Shown here: positions 1-8,568 of the stretch, piece by piece
How the letters are laid out: every line of letters starts with the position of its first letter
How positions within the stretch are numbered: the stretch's first letter is position 1
Origin: Terriglobia bacterium
GTDB lineage: Bacteria; Acidobacteriota; Terriglobia; JAIQFV01
Assembly: GCA_020073085.1 (NCBI GenBank)
Contig: JAIQFV010000016.1
Span: 1 to 64,000, forward strand
Reading direction: 5' to 3'
DNA: 64,000 nucleotides
The notes under the pieces: model-generated
What the model saw: the letters and a program-made list of their open reading frames with translations, nothing else
What the model was told of the DNA's origin: nothing
Database searches by the model: none
Position numbers and translations under genes: made by a program

Positions 1-1261
1 GTTCGCCCCGCGAATTCAGCGGGGCGCGGATTGAAACCTTTTTATCATACACACTGCGGACCGACTTCGAATGGTTCGCCCCGCGAATTCAGCGGGGCGC
101 GGATTGAAACCACCATGGCAGCGCCCGCATGACGTCGGGATCCCGCGTTCGCCCCGCGAATTCAGCGGGGCGCGGATTGAAACCCAAAAAAAGATGTTCA
201 GGGTTAACACACCCAGGAGTTCGCCCCGCGAATTCAGCGGGGCGCGGATTGAAACCCTGGTTCCTGCATCCTGGTAGGTCGGGAGAGCGGGTTCGCCCCG
301 CGAATTCAGCGGGGCGCGGATTGAAACAAGGAAACGGCAAGGAGCCTTATCCTGAAGACTTTGTTCGCCCCGCGAATTCAGCGGGGCGCGGATTGAAACA
401 TATTCATCTGGCTTTGGCTTTTGGCTTGCATGGTTCGCCCCGCGAATTCAGCGGGGCGCGGATTGAAACAAGCGCCATCTCTTCATGCGCTCGAACCTTT
501 CGACGTTCGCCCCGCGAATTCAGCGGGGCGCGGATTGAAACCCGGGTCTTCCCCCACCGTTTCAATGTACTCCAAAAGTTCGCCCCGCGAATTCAGCGGG
601 GCGCGGATTGAAACACGGTCGGATGCCTGGCGTGCGTGAGGTGTAAGCACGTTCGCCCCGCGAATTCAGCGGGGCGCGGATTGAAACTATCGCTCAGTAG
701 CTGCATCCTAAGTTCGATCTCGTTCGCCCCGCGAATTCAGCGGGGCGCGGATTGAAACATCACCGACAAGGATGTCGCGGCGGCGATGCAATTGTTCGCC
801 CCGCGAATTCAGCGGGGCGCGGATTGAAACGGGATAATGCGGGACCAGCAGCCGCGCGACCGACTGGTTCGCCCCGCGAATTCAGCGGGGCGCGGATTGA
901 AACCAGAATCACCACAAGGCCCGGTCATTGCCCTCGGGTTCGCCCCGCGAATTCAGCGGGGCGCGGATTGAAACAATAAATCATTACGTTTTCACGCAAC
1001 ATGGAAATCAGTTCGCCCCGCGAATTCAGCGGGGCGCGGATTGAAACTAATGGCCGCGCCGCAACGGGTGCATATCGAAAGAGTTCGCCCCGCGAATTCA
1101 GCGGGGCGCGCATTGAAACCAGGCTGGGCAACGACTGAAGTCGTTACTACGGCGTTCGCTTCGCGAATTCATCGGGGCGCGGATTGAAACCAGACCGAGC
1201 AACGACTGAAGTCGTTACTACGGCGTTCGCTTCGCAAGTTCAGCGGGCCGTGCATTGCAGA
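1..1261 (+). CRISPR. CRISPR array, trailer end (16 good + 2 degenerate repeats)
   Basis: Repeats of 37 bp start at 1, 74, 147, 219, 291, 363, 433, 505, 578, 651, 722, 794, 867, 938, 1011 and 1083, with spacers of 33-36 bp. The repeat opens with GTTCGCCCCGCG, ends with GCGCGGATTGAAAC, and holds an 8-bp inverted repeat (CGCCCCGC / GCGGGGCG) around GAATTCA. Fifteen copies are identical and the copy at 1083 has one change. The copies at 1154 (3 changes) and 1225 (about 10 changes) are degenerate. Decay at the right end, together with the ATTGAAAC 3' end typical of type I and some type III repeats, shows that the array is read left to right and that its leader is outside the window. The window begins exactly at a repeat, so the array probably extends further left. 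No cas gene is present here, so the subtype cannot be assigned. Spacer targets are unknown. Confidence 0.98.
1154..1261 (+). repeat. Degenerate CRISPR trailer with near-duplicate palindromic spacers
   Basis: The spacers at 1120-1153 and 1191-1224 are both 34 bp, differ only in their first few bases, and share a 26-bp end that includes the perfect palindrome AACGACT-GA-AGTCGTT. The repeats after them (1154-1190 and 1225-1261) both carry CC to TT changes that break the repeat stem. The second copy has also lost the ATTGAAAC end. This looks like a duplicated spacer-repeat unit decaying at the trailer. The palindrome resembles short dispersed intergenic repeats rather than phage DNA, which is an inference. 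Confidence 0.8.
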
Positions 1262-1429
1262 ATCCCTAAGGGTGACCCTCCGGCGCGCTATGCACCCAAC
1301 AACTCCGCAATTGCACCATTTGCCGCTCATTCCCCTCCCTTTTATGATTCCGGCAGCACCAGTCGATGTGCGTTGTGCCTGCCCCTTTTCCTCTCCTCAA
1401 AGTTTTGAGTGAAATCCGTATCTTTTAGT
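1262..1429. other. Gap between CRISPR trailer and speA promoter
   Basis: No convincing gene, terminator or repeat is visible. The open frames here continue out of array frames and have no ribosome binding site or recognisable product. Confidence 0.6.
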
Positions 1430-1458
1430 TTGACGCGAAAATTTATTTTTAGTAGATT
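1430..1458 (+). promoter_or_regulatory. Sigma70-type promoter of speA
   Basis: TTGACG (1430-1435) and TAGATT (1453-1458) are separated by 17 bp of AT-rich DNA in an otherwise GC-rich region. Transcription would start near 1465, giving a 5' leader of about 250 nt before speA. Confidence 0.6.
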
Positions 1459-1494
1459 GAGAAAAATTAGAAGGAGGGAGGCGCGATACTCAGG

Positions 1495-1551
1495 ATGCGC
1501 AACGGTCGACGATTGGATCGGCCCGGTTTGAAGCCTCCCCCATTGGACTAA
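1495..1551 (+). CDS. Possible Arg-rich leader peptide upstream of speA
   Basis: An ATG at 1495 opens an 18-codon frame, MRNGRRLDRPGLKPPPLD, ending in TAA. A purine-rich stretch resembling a ribosome binding site (AAGGAGGGAGG, 1471-1481) lies 13 nt upstream, slightly far. Four of the 18 residues are Arg and there is a Pro-Pro-Pro run near the end. The frame sits inside the speA leader, between the promoter and the arginine decarboxylase start. Arg codons before an arginine-consuming enzyme and a PPP stall motif are what a regulatory leader peptide could look like; speFL, which senses ornithine upstream of speF in enterobacteria, is a precedent. This is a hypothesis from one sequence: such a short ORF can occur by chance. 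Confidence 0.3.
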   Translation: MRNGRRLDRPGLKPPPLD

Positions 1552-1718
1552 AGAATTTGAATGGTGTTCAAGCAGCACCTCTGATCGGTTTAAAGAGAGT
1601 CTACCTGCCGACAGGGCGGTGTTGCGGTGTCTCGTTCGATTCAGGAGCTCCGCGCGGGCGGGGAAACGCCTGGTTCCACATGGTCCAAAACACAACTTAA
1701 ACCGGAGACTGACTGGAA

Positions 1719-3650
1719 ATGAACCCCCTTCCTGCCGAAACACAGTTAATGCCCAGTTCCGAAACCACGGATCTGGTATCCAAGTTGTATGGCGTCGAAA
1801 ACTGGGGCGCCGGATATTTTCAGGTCAACCAAAGGGGCAACCTCTCGGTCACCCCGACCAAGAATCCGCACCTCCAGGTCGACGTGTATGACGTGGTGTG
1901 CGAACTGGCACGGCGCAAAGTCGGCACCCCCATCCTGCTGCGGTTTCCCCAGATGCTGGAATGCCAGGTCACCGATCTTCACGAGGCGTTTCTGAATTCC
2001 ATTAACGAGTTCCATTATGGCGGCGGACATCTCGGCGTTTTCCCGACCAAGGTGAACCAGAAACTGGATGTCATCGAGAGCCTCCTGCACACCGGGGCCA
2101 AGTACCGCTACGGGCTGGAGGTGGGGAGCAAGGCGGAACTGGCACTCGCCGTGGCGATGCCCCTGTCCCCCGGCGCGCTGATTATCTGCAACGGGAACAA
2201 GGACGAGCTGTTTGTCCGCAGCGCGCTCTTATGTCAGAAGCTCCAGAAGCCGTCCATTGTGGTCATCGAAGACATCGAAGATCTCAAGATGACGTTGAGC
2301 CTGGCGGAGAAGCTGGAGCTCGAAGCTCAGCTGGGGATTCGCGTCAAGCTTTATACCCGGGGTAGCGGCAAGTGGGAGGAGTCGGGTGGAGAGATTGCCA
2401 AGTTCGGCCTGAATACAATCCAACTGGTCAAGGCGCTGCACCACCTGCGCGAGGTCGGCCACCAGCAGGACTTGAAGATGCTGCATTTCCACATCGGCTC
2501 TCAGATTACGAACATCAAACGGATCAAAGCTGCTGTCAAAGAGGCGGCGCGCGTGTTCTGCAAGGTGAATAAGATGGGGTTCAACGTCCAGTACCTGAAT
2601 GTGGGGGGGGGACTGGGCGTGGACTACGACGGCAGCCGCACCGCCTCGGAATGCAGTGTCAATTACACGATTCAGGAATTTGCGAACGACGTCATTTACA
2701 CCGTGCGGGAGGTGTGTCAGAGCGAGAATGTGCCCGAGCCGATCGTGGTCACCGAGAGCGGGCGCGCCGTTGTCGCCTACCATTCCATGCTGATCACCGA
2801 CGTGAGACAGGCCGTTTCCCCGGGGGCCAGTGCCGCCGCGCTGATCGAAATGGCGAATGGCACCAAATCGGAGCCGGTTCGCGAATTGGTCGATCTGGCG
2901 CGCGACATCAATGCCAAGAATTTCATGGAGTATTACCACGATGCCCTGGCACACCGCGAGGAATTCATCGCCCTGTTTGACCTGGGCTTTCTCGACCTCG
3001 AAGAAAAGGCCAAGGGCGAACAGCTCTTCTGGGACATCTGCCGGAAGGCCGTGAAGTTTTCCAAATCGATGAAAGATCGTCCAGAAGAGTTTGAAGACCT
3101 GGAAAAGTTGCTTTCGTCAAAGTACATCTGTAATTTCTCGCTCTTCCAGTCCGCCATCGACATCTGGGCGCTGGACCAACTGGTCCCGATCATGCCCATC
3201 CATCGGCTCAACGAGATCCCCACCGAATACGGGACGCTGTGCGACGTCACCTGTGATTCCGACGGGAGCATCGATAAGTTTGTCGATGTGCGGGACACGA
3301 AGGAATCCCTCGAACTGCACTCCCTCAATGGCACCCCCTATTACATCGCCCTGCTGCTGGTGGGGGCCTACCAGGAAGCCATCGGGGATCTGCATAATCT
3401 GTTCGGCGCAGTCAACGAGGTGAGCGTGGTGGTGGACGAAAACGGGCGGTTTCATTTCCGAAAAATCGTGCGGGGGGAAGTCGTCCGGCAGGTCCTGAGT
3501 TACATGGGCTACGATGTGGACACGCTGCTGCAATTGCTGGGGAACAGCGTGTCGCGACTGCGCCAGGAAGGGCTGCTCAAAGATGAGGACGAGCACGAAC
3601 TGCTCGCCAACTATTCGCGTCTGCTGGACAGCTACACGTATCTATCTTAG
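1719..3650 (+). CDS. speA: Biosynthetic arginine decarboxylase
   Basis: PLP-dependent decarboxylation of L-arginine to agmatine, the first step of the arginine route to putrescine and spermidine; cytoplasmic. The protein has 643 residues, normal for the SpeA family. The PLP lysine lies in GVFPTKVNQ (Lys111). Further family signatures are HFHIGSQ, the glycine-rich phosphate-binding loop GGGLGVDYDG and ESGRA, all in the fold III barrel, followed by the beta domain with CDVTCDSDG near the C-terminus. The ATG at 1719 is preceded by GGAG (1704-1707). An ATG ten codons downstream is possible but has no better signal. The gene stands alone behind a promoter at 1430-1458 and a leader of about 260 nt that may be regulatory. 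It is followed by degenerate repeats and no clear terminator. The next gene is on the opposite strand. Confidence 0.96.
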   Translation: MNPLPAETQLMPSSETTDLVSKLYGVENWGAGYFQVNQRGNLSVTPTKNPHLQVDVYDVVCELARRKVGTPILLRFPQMLECQVTDLHEAFLNSINEFHYGGGHLGVFPTKVNQKLDVIESLLHTGAKYRYGLEVGSKAELALAVAMPLSPGALIICNGNKDELFVRSALLCQKLQKPSIVVIEDIEDLKMTLSLAEKLELEAQLGIRVKLYTRGSGKWEESGGEIAKFGLNTIQLVKALHHLREVGHQQDLKMLHFHIGSQITNIKRIKAAVKEAARVFCKVNKMGFNVQYLNVGGGLGVDYDGSRTASECSVNYTIQEFANDVIYTVREVCQSENVPEPIVVTESGRAVVAYHSMLITDVRQAVSPGASAAALIEMANGTKSEPVRELVDLARDINAKNFMEYYHDALAHREEFIALFDLGFLDLEEKAKGEQLFWDICRKAVKFSKSMKDRPEEFEDLEKLLSSKYICNFSLFQSAIDIWALDQLVPIMPIHRLNEIPTEYGTLCDVTCDSDGSIDKFVDVRDTKESLELHSLNGTPYYIALLLVGAYQEAIGDLHNLFGAVNEVSVVVDENGRFHFRKIVRGEVVRQVLSYMGYDVDTLLQLLGNSVSRLRQEGLLKDEDEHELLANYSRLLDSYTYLS

Positions 3651-3755
3651 TTCAAAGTTCGAAGTTCAAAGTTCAAAGTCCAAAGTCCGGAGACCAAAGT
3701 TCCGAGTTCAAAGTTCCAAGATCAAAGTTCCAAGTTCAAAGTCCAAAGTTAAAGG
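3651..3755. repeat. Degenerate TTCAAAGTCC-type short tandem repeat
   Basis: Directly after the speA stop codon, about ten imperfect copies of a 7-10 bp unit (AAAGTTC / AAAGTCC / CAAGTTC) follow one another. It is not coding: the frame that crosses it gives low-complexity SSKF/SSK peptides. Such tracts are common between genes in some Acidobacteriota and Planctomycetes (general knowledge), and their origin is unclear. Confidence 0.8.
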
Positions 3756-3775
3756 TCCTGATTCCACCCCATTCA

Positions 3776-3865
3776 ATTCTGATTCCCGGCTTCTGGCCTC
3801 CGTCATTCGTCTTCTGATGTCCGACCTCCGACTTCTGACCTCTGACAACTGAGCGCCGAGAACTG
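3776..3865. repeat. Degenerate CTTCTGACCTC-type short tandem repeat
   Basis: Imperfect copies of a pyrimidine-rich unit (CTTCTGRCCTC, CTCCGACTTCTGAC and similar) fill the space before the 3' end of lptFG. The unit differs from the AAAGTTC repeat next to it, so two unrelated low-complexity tracts lie side by side between convergent genes. Confidence 0.65.
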
Positions 3866-3876
3866 ACATCTGGGGC

Positions 3877-6183
3877 TCACGTATCAATCGTCAGAAGCAG
3901 GTACAGCCCGCCCAGTCCGAACAACAGGTTCGGAGACCATACCGCAATCATCGGATTCAGCTTGTTGAAGGAGCCCATCGCCTCGAAGAGTCCCGCCACC
4001 GCCCAGTAAACGATTCCGATTACGATCGACAACCCCACTCCGTACAGAGCCCCTCGCCGGCCCGTGGAGAAGGAGAACGGGATGGCGATCAAAACCATGA
4101 TAAACGCCATGGCCGGATATGAGAATTTTCGATAGTACTGGACCATCAGCCGCACCACATCAAACCCGCTCTGTTGCAGTGATCCAATGTAATGCCACAG
4201 TTCTCGGGCGTTCATTTGTTCGCTCAATTTCACCACTTTGACAAAGTACTCGGGTTTCTCAGTCATCTCCGCAAAGGTGGTCACGCTGAACGTCCGATAA
4301 GGTTCAGGCGCACCCGCGGCAAAATCCCTCACCCAGCCGTCATCGTAAATCCAGCGGTCCGAGTACGCATCCCGGTAGGTCTGTCGGGCGAAGATGCGTC
4401 GCGTGATCTCAAAGGAGTGCGGATCGATCTCAAAAACAGAGAGCCCCGCAAAGACTTGCTTGTCCGGATCGTAGTAGTTGTAATTGTAAATCTGGAGGTG
4501 TGCATTCCCCGTCCCTACAATCCAATTCTGATTGGGACGGAGAAACGTCTGCGGAGGCCTGCCCTTGATGATGTTCCGGTACATGTCCTGGCGCTGATTG
4601 GATCCGGGCAGCACGAAGTCCTGCAGTACAAACATACCGACGCTGATCACGGCCGCGCTGAAAAGCAGCGACAGGGAAAGGCGGTAGAGACTTAAACCCG
4701 AGGCCTTCATGGCGGTGATCTGATTGGTCTTGGTCAACAACCCAAAATTCACAAGAGTGGCCACCAGGATCGCGAGGGGGGTCAGCGTGTAGACAATCTG
4801 AGGAGTTAGGAAGACAAAGTAATAGATGGTGGTCAGCGGAGAGATATCATTTCTCACGATGTCCGAGATGAGCTCAAACAGGGTGACAATGATAAAGATG
4901 ATGATGAAAGCAGCCAGGGAGAGCAGGAGGTAGGCGAAGAATCCCCGCAGAATGTATTCGTCCAGGATATGAGGAGAGATCAAGCGCAATAGAGAGATGA
5001 CCTTCCCGGACGGCTGCGCGGTGGAGGACTCGGTATTATTCAACTGGGCGGCCCTTCTCATCCCCCGGGCATCCAGAAAGGCGGGGCGTGAAATCCTGAA
5101 CAGGGACCGCTCATGAAGAAAGATAAGAACGCCCGCAAAGAACAGGAAGATCAGGTTGGTTCCCCAGATCCCCACAAAAGGTGAAAGCCGGCCATCCTCG
5201 GCAAACCGGGATCCACTGACAAACAAGAGATAATAGGCGCTGATGACCAACAGGCTCAGGACGAACCCATAGGACTTGCCGCCTTTCCGGGAGGAGATCC
5301 CCAAGGGGATCCCGAGCAGGGCGAGCACGATGCAGGAACAGGGAAGGGCGAACCGCCGGTACAATTCGATACGGAAAGACCGGGAAGCGATCGGCTTCCT
5401 CGTTTCGTTCAGGAGTTCCCAGTTCGTATATTCGCTCAGCGACCGCCGGGTTGCCTGCGCCCCTTTCGCGACGATCGGAGGCAGGGGAATTTCGCTGTGC
5501 GTGAAGTGAATCATGGAGTACTCGCTGGGTCTCTGAGGCGCAAGCAGGTGGGTTCCTCCTTCTTCCAAGTACAACTGGAGTCGATCCTTGGGGCGGTCAA
5601 CAATCAACATTCCCTTCTGCGCCAACGTGATCTTGGGCTCATCCGCTTTGGAAACGTCGACCAGGAAGATCCCGTTCCAGCGATCCCCACTGATATCCTG
5701 AACGTAAAGAATCAAATTCGGGAACCGTCCATCAAAGACGCGGGGGCTGATCTCGGTGCCGATCTGGGAGCGGGCGAGTTGGGTCAGGACCGACTGCTTC
5801 ATGCGGTTCACTCGGGGCACAATCTCGAGGGAAAGTCCCAGATTGAGCCCGGCGGCAAGGAACGCCAGAAGGAGAACCGGCCTCACAAACGCCGCGATGG
5901 ATTGGCCGCTGGCACGAAGCGCGACCACTTCGCCATCCGCCGAGAGCCGTCCCAGCCCCACCAGGATACCGAGTAGCCCCGCCATGGGAATAGCAAAGAG
6001 AAAGATGTTGGGGAGCAACAGCAGGCAGAGCTTCCCGATCAGTGCCGGTGAGGCCGTGCTGCTGACCACCATCTCCAGCAATTTTCCCATGTCCCGGACG
6101 AAGAGGATGAAAGTAAAGACGAGCAACCCGAGGAGGGTGGGGGAGAGAATTTCACGAAAGATTGCGCGTGATATAATTCGCAT
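3877..6183 (-). CDS. Fused LptF-LptG lipopolysaccharide export permease
   Basis: Membrane part of the Lpt transporter, which works with LptB to extract lipopolysaccharide from the inner membrane and pass it to LptC. At 768 residues it is twice the usual length. It contains two complete YjgP/YjgQ-family permeases: residues about 1-370 (LptF-like, starting at MRIISRAIFREIL) and about 395-768 (starting at LISPHILDEYILRGFF). Each half has N-terminal membrane segments, a periplasmic jellyroll-type region and C-terminal membrane segments. In E. coli these are two separate proteins that form a heterodimer, so the fusion fixes their pairing. LptB, LptC and LptA are not in this window. The start lies 51 bp from the divergent GH57 gene. 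Fused forms exist in Acidobacteriota to my knowledge, so this is unusual but not new. Confidence 0.93.
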   Translation of the reverse strand: MRIISRAIFREILSPTLLGLLVFTFILFVRDMGKLLEMVVSSTASPALIGKLCLLLLPNIFLFAIPMAGLLGILVGLGRLSADGEVVALRASGQSIAAFVRPVLLLAFLAAGLNLGLSLEIVPRVNRMKQSVLTQLARSQIGTEISPRVFDGRFPNLILYVQDISGDRWNGIFLVDVSKADEPKITLAQKGMLIVDRPKDRLQLYLEEGGTHLLAPQRPSEYSMIHFTHSEIPLPPIVAKGAQATRRSLSEYTNWELLNETRKPIASRSFRIELYRRFALPCSCIVLALLGIPLGISSRKGGKSYGFVLSLLVISAYYLLFVSGSRFAEDGRLSPFVGIWGTNLIFLFFAGVLIFLHERSLFRISRPAFLDARGMRRAAQLNNTESSTAQPSGKVISLLRLISPHILDEYILRGFFAYLLLSLAAFIIIFIIVTLFELISDIVRNDISPLTTIYYFVFLTPQIVYTLTPLAILVATLVNFGLLTKTNQITAMKASGLSLYRLSLSLLFSAAVISVGMFVLQDFVLPGSNQRQDMYRNIIKGRPPQTFLRPNQNWIVGTGNAHLQIYNYNYYDPDKQVFAGLSVFEIDPHSFEITRRIFARQTYRDAYSDRWIYDDGWVRDFAAGAPEPYRTFSVTTFAEMTEKPEYFVKVVKLSEQMNARELWHYIGSLQQSGFDVVRLMVQYYRKFSYPAMAFIMVLIAIPFSFSTGRRGALYGVGLSIVIGIVYWAVAGLFEAMGSFNKLNPMIAVWSPNLLFGLGGLYLLLTIDT
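6150..6177 (+). promoter_or_regulatory. Candidate promoter for the GH57 gene, inside the lptFG 5' end
   Basis: TTTCAC (6150-6155), a 16-bp spacer, then a perfect TATAAT (6172-6177) on the plus strand. It lies antisense to the first codons of lptFG. Transcription would begin near 6184 and give a leader of about 50 nt before the ATG at 6235. Confidence 0.45.
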
Positions 6184-6234
6184 GCTTCAAAATCTCGTGG
6201 CGAACGACCTCATCAATTTACCATATATTTTTTT

Positions 6235-8403
6235 ATGCCCGAAAAAATTAAATTGGCCCTGCTCTGGCACATGCATCAACCATTTTACAAGGATTCCCTC
6301 CGGGGACTGCTGGAAATGCCCTGGGTGCGCTTGCACGCCCTGAAGGACTATTGGGGGATGGTCGCCATGCTCGATGACTTTCCCCGCGCCCGAATGACCT
6401 TCAATGTGGTCCCTTCACTTCTCTCCCAGATCGAGGACTTTCTTGCCCATCCGGAGGTCGATCCGCTTTTCACGCTCGCCTTCCAGCCCGTGTCCTCTCT
6501 GACCGACGATCAGAAGCTCTCGATGCTGGAGAACTTCTTTCAAGCCAATTATGAACATCAGATTGCCCGCTTTCCAAGGTTCGAAGAGCTGTTCCAACGC
6601 GCCCATCAATCCCCCGGTCCGCCCTCCAGCGCAAGACTCCGACAATTCGGGGCGCAGGATCTTCTTGATTTGCAGGTTCTCTCCCAGTTGTGCTGGTTTG
6701 ATGAGATCTACCTCACCCGAGATCCGGTGACCCGCTCGCTGGTTGAAAAAGGGCGACGATTTTCCGATGAGGACAAAGCCAGACTCCGGGACAGGGAGGT
6801 GGAGATATTATCTCACCTTGTCCCAATCTATCGGCAGGCGGCAGAGCGGGGGCAGGTCGAACTCTCAACCACGCCCTTCTTCCATCCCATCCTCCCCTTG
6901 CTCTGTGATTCGTCGATTGCCAGTCAATCGCAACCTCGCTCTCCCTTCCCGGCGCAACCCTTCCGGTATCCTCAGGATGCTGCTTTGCAGTTGAATCGCG
7001 CCGTGGAGCAACATCAAAGGCTTTTCGGCCAGGTCCCCTCCGGGGTCTGGCCTTCCGAAGGTTCGGTCTCCAACGCCGCTCTCGATGTGATCTCCGACGC
7101 CGGGTTTCTGTGGACCGCGACCGACGAGGGGATCCTGGCTCGCAGCCTGGGGCTGGCGTTTCATCGGGCCCCCAGCGGGGAAATCCACCACTCGGAGATG
7201 TTGCACGCCCCCTACCGATATCGCAATACCTCGTTGCACATCTTCTTCCGCGATCGGGAACTCTCCGATGCCATCGGCTTCCACTATTCAAGGATGCCGG
7301 CGGGAGACGCCGCAGAGAATTTCGTGCATCGCGTCAAGTCTTCAGTCAAACTTTCCAGAGAATCTGCACCCTGCGTCTCCGTCATCCTTGATGGCGAGAA
7401 CGCATGGGATTACTTCCCCGAGAACGGCCGTCCCTTTTTGAAGGCTCTTTACCAGCGCTTGACTGAGGACCCCGGCCTCGAGATGGTGACTTTCTCCGAA
7501 GCCTGCGCCCAATTGAGCACCCATGAGCGAAGATTGGAGAATATCTGGCCCGGTTCCTGGATTAACTCCGATTTTTCGATCTGGATCGGGGACCCTGAGG
7601 ACAACCGCGCCTGGGAACTTCTTTCCGAGACCCGTGAGGCGATGGAGATCTTCACGAAAACCCATCCCGATTTTGCAGGCAGCCCCCGCGGAAAGGCAGC
7701 ATGGGAATCGCTGCTCGCAGCGGAAGGGAGTGACTGGTGCTGGTGGTACGGACCCGAACACTCCACGGTCAACGATTTTCGCTTTGATCGGTTGTTCCGT
7801 TCCCACCTCATTAACTGTTACCAGCAGATGGGACTGAGCATCCCCGGAAGCCTGGCGCAACCGTTGAAACGACAGATCCCGAAGCGCCTTCACATTCTTC
7901 CGTTGGGGAGGGTACATCCCTCCATCGATGGCCGGGTCTCCAGTTATTTCGAATGGATGGGGGCGGGATCGATCGAGGAATCCCAGAGCACCATGCATCA
8001 GGGTCGAAAAAGTTTTGAACGGCTCCTATACGGATGGGATGAAGAAAATGTTTTTATAAGGATTGATCTGCCGGAGCCACTCCTCGAGAGTCATCCAGCC
8101 GTTGATGTAAGGCTCTATTTCGATGCTGACACCTGCCTGGTCTTCAAGGATGCCGCAGCGAAACACGTTGCCCTTTCGGTGCTCCTCCGGGAGGAAAAAG
8201 TACCGGCGGAGCGGGCTGTTGACCGTGCGGACGCGGAACCGGCCTTCGATAGAATGTTCGAAGCCCGCATTCGGAAGTCCCTGTGGCCTGCTCAACCCGG
8301 CGGTGCGCTCTCGTTTTACGTCCTTTTGGAGATTGGCGGCGTTCCCGTTGAACGCATTCCCATGCATGGGAACCTGAGGGTCGACGACACCTCATTTGAA
8401 TGA
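6235..8403 (+). CDS. Glycoside hydrolase family 57 protein
   Basis: Probable alpha-glucan-active enzyme (amylase, amylopullulanase or 4-alpha-glucanotransferase type) with the GH57 (beta/alpha)7 barrel. The N-terminus, KLALLWHMHQPFYKD, carries the first GH57 signature (HQP, residues about 14-16). GVWPSEGSVS (near residue 270) and LWTATDEG follow, and ILDGENAWDYFPENG (near residue 386) matches the conserved block with the catalytic acid. The C-terminal third beyond about residue 560 looks like a beta-rich accessory domain. The length of 722 residues fits the family. There is no signal peptide, so it probably acts on cytoplasmic glycogen-like glucan. The ATG has no clear Shine-Dalgarno sequence and is preceded by a T-rich run. 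Exact specificity cannot be read from the sequence. Confidence 0.9.
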   Translation: MPEKIKLALLWHMHQPFYKDSLRGLLEMPWVRLHALKDYWGMVAMLDDFPRARMTFNVVPSLLSQIEDFLAHPEVDPLFTLAFQPVSSLTDDQKLSMLENFFQANYEHQIARFPRFEELFQRAHQSPGPPSSARLRQFGAQDLLDLQVLSQLCWFDEIYLTRDPVTRSLVEKGRRFSDEDKARLRDREVEILSHLVPIYRQAAERGQVELSTTPFFHPILPLLCDSSIASQSQPRSPFPAQPFRYPQDAALQLNRAVEQHQRLFGQVPSGVWPSEGSVSNAALDVISDAGFLWTATDEGILARSLGLAFHRAPSGEIHHSEMLHAPYRYRNTSLHIFFRDRELSDAIGFHYSRMPAGDAAENFVHRVKSSVKLSRESAPCVSVILDGENAWDYFPENGRPFLKALYQRLTEDPGLEMVTFSEACAQLSTHERRLENIWPGSWINSDFSIWIGDPEDNRAWELLSETREAMEIFTKTHPDFAGSPRGKAAWESLLAAEGSDWCWWYGPEHSTVNDFRFDRLFRSHLINCYQQMGLSIPGSLAQPLKRQIPKRLHILPLGRVHPSIDGRVSSYFEWMGAGSIEESQSTMHQGRKSFERLLYGWDEENVFIRIDLPEPLLESHPAVDVRLYFDADTCLVFKDAAAKHVALSVLLREEKVPAERAVDRADAEPAFDRMFEARIRKSLWPAQPGGALSFYVLLEIGGVPVERIPMHGNLRVDDTSFE

Positions 8404-8568
8404 GCGTCACGAATCGTCCTGTCCATAAAACGGCCCTTAAAGGGACCGCCATTCTCACATCACCCTCTTACCCACGGCCCCGCCAGCCCGCTTTGAGAAT
8501 TCATCCCCAAGAAAATTCTTCGCGGGAAGCCGAGGCGGGTCCCGCCGAAACTGAGCGGTAGCCGGCGG

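Noticed and set aside
16-1131. Open frames running through the CRISPR array with repeated RPANSAGRG/SPREFSGA peptides
   Set aside because: They are translations of the CRISPR repeats, not genes.
6713-8377. Several frames opposite or out of phase with the GH57 gene
   Set aside because: High GC third positions create them; no family signature.
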